64,000 nucleotides of DNA from an uncultured Pelagibacteraceae bacterium (GTDB taxonomy: Bacteria > Pseudomonadota > Alphaproteobacteria > Pelagibacterales > Pelagibacteraceae). Below are positions 18,874 to 25,661 of this stretch, piece after piece. The notes below the pieces were generated by a model. The model did no database searches. It worked only from the letters and a program-made list of their open reading frames with translations, and was not told the origin of the DNA. The position numbers and the translations under genes are program-made. The stretch is from assembly GCA_902516465.1 (NCBI GenBank), contig CABXZD010000004.1, forward strand, positions 1-64,000. Reading direction: 5' to 3'. Every line of letters starts with the position of its first letter. Position 1 is the stretch's first letter.

Positions 18874-20184
18874 ATGTTTGAAAACTATTTTAATTTTAAA
18901 AAACACAATACCGATTTTAAAACAGAAGTAATAGCCGGAACAACAACTTTTTTAACAATGGCTTATATTATGTTTTTAAATCCATTTATATTATCTGGGG
19001 AGTTTGCTGGACCAGAAAAAGGTTTCTTTGATTTTGGCGCAGTTTACACAGCTACAATTTTAGCCACTGCTTTGGCATGTTTTATTATGGCTTTCTATGG
19101 TAAAACTTGGCCAATTGGACTTGCCCCGGGAATGGGAATTAATGCATTCGTTGCTTTTGGAGTTTGTGCAGGTATGGGATACACTCCCCAAGAGGCTTTG
19201 GGCGCTGTGCTAGTCGCTGGTGTATTGTTTCTTATTATATCTTTAACACCAATAAGAGCTTGGCTAATAAATTCAATACCTAAAAGTTTAAAATTAGGTA
19301 TTGGAGCAGGAATTGGTCTATTCTTAGCAATAATTGGTCTCCAAATCATGGAAGTAGTCGTTGATAATCCTGTAACTTTAGTTCAACTTGGTGATTTAAG
19401 TGATCCTTTAGTTTTACTTGGATGTGCTACTTTCATAGCAATTATAGTTTTAGATAAAATGAATATTAAAGGAAATATCATTATTGGTATTTTAGTATTT
19501 AGTATAATAGCTTGGGCAGCTGGACTTGCTAAGTTTAACGGAATCGCAAGCTCACCCCCACCTATGACTTATTTATTTGAATTTGATCTTTCAGCTGCCA
19601 TGACAGCAGGAATGTCGACTGTAATATTTACTTTGTTGTTTATAGATTTCTTTGACACTGCAGGAACTTTAACGTCTGTTGCAAATGTTGCTGGAAAAGT
19701 TGGGAAAGATGGAAAAGTTAAAGATATAAATAAAGCAATGTTATCTGACAGTGTAAGTACTGTTGCTGGTGCTGTTATGGGAACTACAACTGTAACAAGT
19801 TATGTTGAGTCTGGAGCAGGGGTAAAAGCAGGTGGAAAAACTGGAATGACTTCTTTAGTCATTGGATTGCTATTTTTAGCATGCATATTTTTTGCACCAT
19901 TAGCAACTAGTCTTCCTAAACAGATTGATGGTGCAGCATTACTATTTGTTTCTGTTCTTTTTATCAGAAATATTACAGATATAGAGTGGAATGATATTTC
20001 TGAGTCTGCTCCTGCCATACTTGCAATGATTTCAATGCCTCTAACTTATAGTATTAGTAATGGAATAGCTTTAGCATTTGTTTCATATGCTTTAATAAAA
20101 ATTTTCACTGGTAAATTTTCAAGTACTTCACCTGCTATATGGGTTGTTGCAATACTTAGCGTGGTAAGCTTTGCAGTTGCATAG
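18874..20184 (+). CDS. NCS2/AzgA-type purine permease (adenine/guanine/hypoxanthine)
   Basis: A 436-residue transporter with 12-14 membrane spans. The family motifs LAPGMGINAFVAFG (near residue 85) and FIDFFDTAGTLTSVAN (near residue 250) and the TTTVTSYVESGAGV loop identify the AzgA/PbuG/PurP group of purine:proton symporters rather than the uracil or xanthine branch. It is preceded by a clear TAGGAGGA ribosome binding site and a 126-base upstream region without a recognisable purine riboswitch. The neighbouring convergent gene is a purine phosphoribosyltransferase, which would trap imported base as nucleotide. A shared terminator separates them. Confidence 0.92.
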   Translation: MFENYFNFKKHNTDFKTEVIAGTTTFLTMAYIMFLNPFILSGEFAGPEKGFFDFGAVYTATILATALACFIMAFYGKTWPIGLAPGMGINAFVAFGVCAGMGYTPQEALGAVLVAGVLFLIISLTPIRAWLINSIPKSLKLGIGAGIGLFLAIIGLQIMEVVVDNPVTLVQLGDLSDPLVLLGCATFIAIIVLDKMNIKGNIIIGILVFSIIAWAAGLAKFNGIASSPPPMTYLFEFDLSAAMTAGMSTVIFTLLFIDFFDTAGTLTSVANVAGKVGKDGKVKDINKAMLSDSVSTVAGAVMGTTTVTSYVESGAGVKAGGKTGMTSLVIGLLFLACIFFAPLATSLPKQIDGAALLFVSVLFIRNITDIEWNDISESAPAILAMISMPLTYSISNGIALAFVSYALIKIFTGKFSSTSPAIWVVAILSVVSFAVA

Positions 20185-20195
20185 ATAAAAAATTT

Positions 20196-20236
20196 AATAG
20201 GGCTGGTAAATAGACTAGCCCTATTTATTATTTTTT
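20196..20236. terminator. Bidirectional terminator between the purine permease and phosphoribosyltransferase genes
   Basis: AATAGGGCTGGT (20196-20207) pairs with ACTAGCCCTATT (20214-20225), 12 base pairs with one G-T pair and a 6-base loop, followed on the plus strand by TATTATTTTTT. The downstream arm covers the stop codon of the minus-strand gene (20221-20223). A-rich sequence before the stem provides a short T run for the opposite direction. Confidence 0.85.
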
Positions 20237-20757
20237 ATAATCTTATCAATATTTAATTCTTCGTAATGTTCTGTTGGCTGAACAATCCAAGGATCTGAAT
20301 CTAGTCTTACAGGACAAAAATCTGGTTCAAAAGTTGATGATTTTTTTTTCCATAAACACGCTGTTTTAACTTCACTTATAAAATCTTTTGTGGGTCCATA
20401 ATTTTTTAGCCATTCAATACTTTTGTTAAGCGTCAAGCCTGTATCAGAAAGATCATCTATTAATAAGACTTTTTTAAAATCTTCATTATTTGCTAAAGAG
20501 CTAATTTCCCTCGCAAACATCAATTGGCCCTGTTGGTCTTCAATGCCTTTTCCAGAATAACTTTGAATTACTATATATGCTATCGGAAGTTTTAAAATTC
20601 TTGATAGAATGTCAATAATTGGTGCTGCTCCCCTCATAATTCCAATAAGAACAGTAGGCTGATAATTGTTGTGAATTTGGATAGCCAATTTCTCAACAAT
20701 TTTGGTATACTCTTCAAAACTAATAATTAATTTATCTGCCATGAAATTTTTTATCAT
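20221..20757 (-). CDS. gpt: Purine phosphoribosyltransferase (xanthine/hypoxanthine-guanine type)
   Basis: A 178-residue (173 if the second ATG at 20742 is used) type I phosphoribosyltransferase. The PRPP loop is VLLIDDLSDTGLTLN, the hydrophobic core strand is PTVLIGIMRGAAPI, and the flexible loop SYSGKGIEDQQGQ follows. The enzyme would convert xanthine, guanine or hypoxanthine plus PRPP to the nucleotide. The length is between Gpt (152) and HGPRT (about 180), and specificity cannot be read from the sequence. Convergent with an AzgA-type permease, it completes a purine salvage pair. gpt is a family-level label. Confidence 0.85.
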   Translation of the reverse strand: MIKNFMADKLIISFEEYTKIVEKLAIQIHNNYQPTVLIGIMRGAAPIIDILSRILKLPIAYIVIQSYSGKGIEDQQGQLMFAREISSLANNEDFKKVLLIDDLSDTGLTLNKSIEWLKNYGPTKDFISEVKTACLWKKKSSTFEPDFCPVRLDSDPWIVQPTEHYEELNIDKIIKNNK

Positions 20758-20790
20758 ATTAAAAAAATTAAAAAAGATTAAAAAGTAGTT

Positions 20791-21681
20791 ATGAAAATTT
20801 TTGATTGTTTTATGTATTTTGACGAAGAAATAATTTTAGATCTCAGGCTTAATATTCTTGATAAATACGTAGATTATTTTGTAATAGTTGAAAGTTTGTT
20901 TACTCACAAAGGAGATAAAAGAGAACTTCAATTTGATTTAAAAAAATTTGAGAGGTTTAAGGACAAAATAATCTATCTTATTTACGATAAACTACCGAAA
21001 AATTTAGAAAAAGTAATGGATGAAGATAATAAGGGAGAGAAATCTCGAAAATATATACTTAATGCAGCATATAGAGAAAATGGACAAAGAAATTTCATTT
21101 CTAGGGGTTTAGAGAATGCTAAAGAGGATGACTTAATACTTATTTCCGATGTTGATGAAATTCCTAATCTAGAGAATATTGATTTGAATCACATTAAAAA
21201 AAGAATAATTTTTTTTAAACAAGATATGTTTTACTATAAATTTAATCTTAAATTACCAAATTTAATCTGGACTGGAACAAAGGCATGTAGAAAAATACAT
21301 CTTAAATCACCTCAATGGTTAAGAAATATTAAAGACAGAAAATACCCTTTTTATAGATTAGATACCATCTTCTCTGAAACTAAATATATAGACGTAGAGT
21401 TTATAGATAAGGGTGGATGGCATTTTTCAAATATAAAAACTGCTGAGCAAATTGAATATAAACTTAAATCATATCTTCATCATAGAGAATTTGATGAAAA
21501 CCCAATCTCAAAAGACGAAATAGATGAAATTATAAAAAAAAAACAAGCAATTTATGATTTAAAAGTTGATAAAAAAATTAATAAGATAGGAGATGGAAGT
21601 AAGCTTGAAAGATATCCACTAGACAAACTTCCTAAATTTTTGCAAGATAATCTTAAAAATTATCAAGAATGGATTGACTAA
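20791..21681 (+). CDS. Glycosyltransferase family 17 (beta-1,4-N-acetylglucosaminyltransferase-like)
   Basis: A 296-residue protein of the GT17 family, first known from eukaryotic GnT-III. Visible landmarks are KIFDCFMYFDEEIILDLRL at the start, FVIVESLFTHKGDKR, the metal-binding acidic motif LILISDVDEIPN (about residues 113-124) and KGGWHFSNI toward the C-terminus. No signal peptide or membrane span, so it acts in the cytoplasm on a nucleotide-sugar donor. The acceptor is unknown; there is no glycan cluster next to it. It diverges from the phosphoribosyltransferase gene across 33 bases. The stop TAA is directly followed by the ribosome binding site of the next gene. Confidence 0.9.
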   Translation: MKIFDCFMYFDEEIILDLRLNILDKYVDYFVIVESLFTHKGDKRELQFDLKKFERFKDKIIYLIYDKLPKNLEKVMDEDNKGEKSRKYILNAAYRENGQRNFISRGLENAKEDDLILISDVDEIPNLENIDLNHIKKRIIFFKQDMFYYKFNLKLPNLIWTGTKACRKIHLKSPQWLRNIKDRKYPFYRLDTIFSETKYIDVEFIDKGGWHFSNIKTAEQIEYKLKSYLHHREFDENPISKDEIDEIIKKKQAIYDLKVDKKINKIGDGSKLERYPLDKLPKFLQDNLKNYQEWID

Positions 21682-21687
21682 AAGGAG
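21681..21687 (+). promoter_or_regulatory. Ribosome binding site deciding the DUF1330 start
   Basis: AAAGGAG, 4 bases before ATG 21692 (AAAGGAGTAACATG), begins on the last base of the GT17 stop codon. It favours the ATG at 21692 over the in-frame upstream TTG. Confidence 0.8.
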
Positions 21688-21691
21688 TAAC

Positions 21692-21979
21692 ATGAAGGGT
21701 TATTGGGTCTGTATTTATGAGAAGATTAATAATGCAGAAAAATTAAAAGACTATGCAATTAAAGCAAAACCTGCTGTAGAAAAGTTTTCTGGAAAATTCT
21801 TAGTTAGAGGAGGAAAGAATAGAACAAATGAGGGTGTATATTCCTCAAGAATAGTTGTGGTTGAATTTCCTGATTATAATACTGCTCTAAAATGTTATGA
21901 CTCTGATGAATATCAGAAAGCACATGATATTCTCAAAGGCCATGTAGTGAGACATCATCAGATAGTTGAGGGAAATTAA
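21692..21979 (+). CDS. DUF1330 family small protein
   Basis: A 95-residue protein in the DUF1330 ferredoxin-like (dimeric alpha-beta barrel) fold: MKGYWVCIYEKINNAEKLKDY, then KFLVRGG and SRIVVVEFPDYNTALKCYDS. Family function is unknown; relatives resemble antibiotic-monooxygenase-like domains. The ATG at 21692 is chosen because AAAGGAG at 21681-21687 is correctly spaced for it; a longer frame starting at TTG 21674 would overlap the previous gene. The gene is co-directional with the GT17 gene and its TAA overlaps the convergent glycosylase stop by 4 bases. Confidence 0.88.
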   Translation: MKGYWVCIYEKINNAEKLKDYAIKAKPAVEKFSGKFLVRGGKNRTNEGVYSSRIVVVEFPDYNTALKCYDSDEYQKAHDILKGHVVRHHQIVEGN

Positions 21980-22611
21980 TATTGTATTGGCTCAGGGTCT
22001 ATGCTTCTCCACAAGTACCATGTGGCAACTGAACAATATGGAGAAAATCTTTTTTTAAGAATACTAACAAATTTCTCTGGAGGTAAATATTTTTTTTTAT
22101 AGTTCTTAGAAATGGCTCTTAATAAACCAATATCCTGCACAGGCCAAATATCTGATCGATTATATGTAAACAGCAAAATCATTTCAGCTGACCACCTTCC
22201 TATTTGTTTTAGTTGAGATAAGTAAAGGATTGCTTCCTCATCAGACATTTTTGAGATCAACCTTGGATTAAAAGACTTGTTTATCATTTGTTTTGTTAAA
22301 CTTTTTATTCCAATTACTTTTTGACGACTTAAACCACAACTTTTAAGTTCATAAAAAGTTAATTTTGCAACTATTTTAGGATTAATTTTATTTTTACATT
22401 TTTTTTTAAATTTTAAAAAAACAGAGTTTGCAGCTGCAACACTAATTTGTTGACCAATAATACTTTTACAAAGTGAAAAAAAAATATCTTTTCTAGTTGT
22501 TAAAATTGTTTCTGATGGGCTTTTATAATTTTTTATCAATTTTGACATAATTTTATCTTTGCTGGATAAAAATTTTTTTGCTCTACGCCAATAAAGTGGA
22601 GTTTTAGTCAT
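21976..22611 (-). CDS. alkA: AlkA-type DNA-3-methyladenine glycosylase II
   Basis: A 211-residue helix-hairpin-helix DNA glycosylase. The hairpin is LKQIGRWSAEMILLF (about 144-158) and the catalytic aspartate follows in WPVQDIGLLRAI. SIIGQQISVAAAN is the conserved early helix of the family. It excises alkylated purines from DNA in base-excision repair. It is shorter than E. coli AlkA (282) because the N-terminal beta domain is absent, as in many bacterial AlkA-like proteins. It overlaps the EamA transporter gene upstream by 8 bases and ends tail-to-tail with DUF1330. Confidence 0.93.
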   Translation of the reverse strand: MTKTPLYWRRAKKFLSSKDKIMSKLIKNYKSPSETILTTRKDIFFSLCKSIIGQQISVAAANSVFLKFKKKCKNKINPKIVAKLTFYELKSCGLSRQKVIGIKSLTKQMINKSFNPRLISKMSDEEAILYLSQLKQIGRWSAEMILLFTYNRSDIWPVQDIGLLRAISKNYKKKYLPPEKFVSILKKRFSPYCSVATWYLWRSIDPEPIQY

Positions 22612-23488
22612 TTAAGGTCTCTGAACCAATTATTTTTTTTTTATAAATTTCTCTTTTGAAAATTATTAACGTTGAAACAATTACTAAAAGAGCTCCAATC
22701 AATGTTTTTATAGTTGGTATCTCATCCCATATAAAATAACCAAAAATTATTGCAAAAACTAAAGCTAGATATTTCAAAGGAGTAACTAAAGAAACTTCTG
22801 AGTATTTATAAGATTGACTGAGCCATAAATTTGCAACACCACCAAAAATACCAACCAAACATAAAAGAATCGTATGACCTAAACTTGGCAATACCCAGCC
22901 CTGCGGTATGGTAAAAAAACTTAATAAAGTTATTGATAATGAAAAATAAAAAGAAATTAACCACACTGGTTCAGTTGAAGATAGCTGTCTAATAGTTATA
23001 GCTACATAAGAAAGGCCCAAACAAAATATTATTGGAAAAATATAGTATATATTTAATTCACTTATACCTGGCTCGGTTATAATTAAAATTCCAACAAACC
23101 CCACGATCACTGCTAGCCATCTAAAAATTCCAACCTTTTCACTTAATAAAAATATTGAAAAAATTGTTGTAAATATCGGAGCTGCAAAGGATATGCTTAC
23201 AACTGTTGCTAAAGGTAATTCTCTCAAAGCAATAAAAATTGAAACTAGTGCTATTAATCCTGAGATACATCTTAGAAAATGTAAACCTGATCTTTTGGTC
23301 TTATAAAAGTTATGTAATCTATTTCTGGGAATTATAAAAAAATAAAAAATTATACCAAAAAAACCTCTAAAAAATAATACTTGTCCAATTGGGTAATCAA
23401 CTGACCATTTAACTATAATATCCATTAGAGAAAACGCACAAATAGACATAAACATGTATAAAAAACCTAATTGATTTTTAGTAAGCAT
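22604..23488 (-). CDS. EamA/DMT-family transporter
   Basis: A 294-residue permease with ten predicted membrane spans in two EamA repeats. Landmarks include ICAFSLMDIIVKW near the start, FFRGFFGIIFYF, the inter-repeat KVGIFRWLAVIVGFVGILI, and the second-repeat LALVFAIIFGYFIWDEIPT. The DMT superfamily exports or imports small metabolites such as amino acids, nucleosides or S-adenosylmethionine; the substrate is not predictable here. It precedes the glycosylase gene with an 8-base overlap and diverges from msrA. Confidence 0.88.
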   Translation of the reverse strand: MLTKNQLGFLYMFMSICAFSLMDIIVKWSVDYPIGQVLFFRGFFGIIFYFFIIPRNRLHNFYKTKRSGLHFLRCISGLIALVSIFIALRELPLATVVSISFAAPIFTTIFSIFLLSEKVGIFRWLAVIVGFVGILIITEPGISELNIYYIFPIIFCLGLSYVAITIRQLSSTEPVWLISFYFSLSITLLSFFTIPQGWVLPSLGHTILLCLVGIFGGVANLWLSQSYKYSEVSLVTPLKYLALVFAIIFGYFIWDEIPTIKTLIGALLVIVSTLIIFKREIYKKKIIGSETLND

Positions 23489-23523
23489 ATGAATAATTTG
23501 TAAATTAATTTAAATCATAATCA

Positions 23524-23967
23524 ATGGAAATAGCAGTTTTAGCACTTGGATGTTTTTGGGGGCCTGAGATTAAATTTAGTAAAATTGAAGGAATAATAAA
23601 AACTGAAGTAGGATATTGCGGTGGCAATAGCCCAACTACTAATTACAAAGAAGTCTGTACAGGTAATACAAATCATGCTGAAGTTGTTAAACTAGATTTT
23701 GACGAAAAAATAATAACTTATGAAAAAATTTTAAAAATTTTTTTCCAAATTCACGACCCTACAACATTGAATTCACAAGGGCCAGATTTTGGAACACAGT
23801 ATAGGAGTGAAATCTTTTATCTTAACAATAATCAAAAAATTATAGCAGAAAAAGTGTTAGAGGAAATGAATGAAAGATTGTCAGGGAAAGTTGTTACTAA
23901 AATTTCATTATTAAATAATTATTGCCCAGCTGAAGAGCACCATCAAAAATATTTGGAAAAAAGATAG
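23524..23967 (+). CDS. msrA: Peptide-methionine (S)-S-oxide reductase MsrA
   Basis: A 147-residue short MsrA. The catalytic cysteine is Cys10 in LALGCFWGPE; HDPTTLNSQGPDFGTQYRS is the substrate-binding block and the C-terminal motif is NYCPAEEHHQKYLEK. In most MsrA that last motif begins Y/F-x-PAExYHQ; here a cysteine stands directly before PAEE and could act as a resolving cysteine, since no other distal Cys tail is present. It repairs methionine sulfoxide in proteins with thioredoxin. First gene of the tight operon msrA-sseA-RND adaptor-RND pump, with one base before sseA. Confidence 0.95.
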   Translation: MEIAVLALGCFWGPEIKFSKIEGIIKTEVGYCGGNSPTTNYKEVCTGNTNHAEVVKLDFDEKIITYEKILKIFFQIHDPTTLNSQGPDFGTQYRSEIFYLNNNQKIIAEKVLEEMNERLSGKVVTKISLLNNYCPAEEHHQKYLEKR

Positions 23968-23968
23968 G

Positions 23969-24784
23969 ATGTCACTAGTCGAAACAGATTGGTTAGAAAA
24001 AAATTTAAATAAAATTAAAATTATTGATTGCTCGTGGCATATGCCACAAACAAAAAGAGATGGTTTTAGTGAATACAAAATGCATCATATTCCTGGTGCT
24101 ATTTTTTTTAATCTTGATGAAAATTCCAAAAAAGATACAGGCCTTCCACATATGTTGGTTGATATAAACGATTGGGAAAAAATTGTATCAAAAATGGGTA
24201 TCAACAAAGATGATGAAATAATTGTTTATGATAATTCAGATGTAGTTAGTTCTTGTAGATGTTGGTTCAATTTTATCTACTTTGGGCATGATCCAAAATT
24301 AATTCATGTTTTAAATGGTGGATATAAGAAATGGGCTGAAGAAAATAAAAAAATTACAAATATCATAACAAATGTTAAAGTGTCAAATTATAAAGCCATT
24401 GAAAAAAAGGAACTCGTAAAAAATAAAAAATCAATTGAGGAAAATATAGAAGATCAGATATTCAAAGTTATCGACGCTAGAAGTAAGGAGAGATTTGAGG
24501 GTAAAGTTCCAGAGCCAAGAAAAGGTTTAAGGAGTGGAAGTATTAAAAATTCTCTTTGTATACCTTTTGATGAATGCTTAAACAAAGATAAAACTTTTAA
24601 AAATAAAAAAGATCTTAAAAACGTTTTTAATTCTAATTTGGAAAATATAAATGACATAAATATAGTTTTTTCATGTGGTTCGGGAGTGACTGCGTGTGTT
24701 TTGGCACTAGCTTATTCTTTAATTAATGATAAATATTTTCCCAATATTTATGATGGCTCATGGGCTGAATACGGCATAATTTAA
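23969..24784 (+). CDS. sseA: 3-mercaptopyruvate/thiosulfate sulfurtransferase
   Basis: A 271-residue tandem rhodanese. The inactive first domain has IIVYDNSDVVSSCRCWF, the second has the active-site loop CGSGVTA with the catalytic Cys236 in VFSCGSGVTACVL. CGSGVTA is the mercaptopyruvate sulfurtransferase (SseA) form, as opposed to CRKGVT of thiosulfate-type rhodaneses. It moves sulfane sulfur from 3-mercaptopyruvate to cyanide or thiol acceptors in the cytoplasm. It begins one base after msrA and ends seven bases before the RND adaptor gene. Confidence 0.94.
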   Translation: MSLVETDWLEKNLNKIKIIDCSWHMPQTKRDGFSEYKMHHIPGAIFFNLDENSKKDTGLPHMLVDINDWEKIVSKMGINKDDEIIVYDNSDVVSSCRCWFNFIYFGHDPKLIHVLNGGYKKWAEENKKITNIITNVKVSNYKAIEKKELVKNKKSIEENIEDQIFKVIDARSKERFEGKVPEPRKGLRSGSIKNSLCIPFDECLNKDKTFKNKKDLKNVFNSNLENINDINIVFSCGSGVTACVLALAYSLINDKYFPNIYDGSWAEYGII

Positions 24785-24791
24785 AAAGAAT

Positions 24792-25661
24792 ATGAATAAA
24801 TCTAAGAAGATTATTTTAATAATATTAATTTTTTTTCTGATCATAGCTTTTGTGATTATTGGAAGAGCAATGATCAGTAATCATTTCAAAAAAAAATTTA
24901 GTAAACGACCACCTCCAGGAGTAATTGTTACAGAGGTAATACAAAAAGAATTTGCGGAAAAAATAGAAACATACGGAACAGCAGTTTCAAAAAGATCAAA
25001 AACTTTTAAAATTAAAAAAGACGATCTTTTTAAAGATTTAAATTTAAGAAATTTTGTTGAAAAAGGTGATATTTTGATAAAGTTAAAAAGTGGAGACATT
25101 ACAGCGCCATTTAGTGGAGTTTTGGGGTATACAGGTCTTACAGAGGATATACTTCTGTCAAATAATATATTTATTATAACACTTGATGACAACTCAACAA
25201 TATACTCTGATATAAAAATACCTGAAAATTATTCTTCATTAATAGAAAAAGGCTTACCTGTAGAGGTAAAAATATCTAGCTATAAAAACAAGGTTTTTAA
25301 AGGTGAAGTAGATTTTGTTTCAAGTAGAATTAATGCAGATACTAGAAGTTTGTTATCTAGAATAAAAGTAGAAAATAATAATTTAGAATTAATTTCTGGA
25401 TCTTTGTTAGAGGTAAGTGTTAAATTAAATTTGAGAAATTCTTTGGGTGTCCCAGATACAAGTGTAATAGTTGAAGGAGACAAATCATACGTTTACACAA
25501 TTAGTAATGAAAATATTGTAAATAAAACAGAGGTAATTACTGGTCTAAGATCTAATAAAAATATTGAGATTATTTCTGGGTTAAAAGAGGGAGATATAAT
25601 TGTAGCAGAGGGTTTAAAAAAAGTCAGACCCCTAGGAAAAATTAAACCTATAAGTAAATAA
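24792..25661 (+). CDS. RND efflux periplasmic adaptor (membrane fusion protein) lacking the helical hairpin
   Basis: A 289-residue membrane fusion protein with an N-terminal anchor (about 7-27). The first biotinyl-lipoyl half ends in NFVEKGDILIKLKS (about 87-100) and the second half begins at once with DITAPFSGVLGYTG (102-115). In normal adaptors 60-100 residues of coiled-coil hairpin separate these two, and that hairpin docks on TolC. Here at most a few residues remain. The beta-barrel (EGLPVEVKIS-like) and membrane-proximal (KEGDIIVAEGLKKVRP) domains follow. The inner-membrane pump gene starts directly at its stop. Length and organisation suggest a pump that works without, or with an unusual, outer-membrane channel. 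Confidence 0.9.
   Translation: MNKSKKIILIILIFFLIIAFVIIGRAMISNHFKKKFSKRPPPGVIVTEVIQKEFAEKIETYGTAVSKRSKTFKIKKDDLFKDLNLRNFVEKGDILIKLKSGDITAPFSGVLGYTGLTEDILLSNNIFIITLDDNSTIYSDIKIPENYSSLIEKGLPVEVKISSYKNKVFKGEVDFVSSRINADTRSLLSRIKVENNNLELISGSLLEVSVKLNLRNSLGVPDTSVIVEGDKSYVYTISNENIVNKTEVITGLRSNKNIEIISGLKEGDIIVAEGLKKVRPLGKIKPISK

Noticed and set aside
21674..21691. Upstream TTG start for DUF1330
   Set aside because: It would overlap the GT17 stop and ignores the well-placed AAAGGAG for the ATG at 21692.
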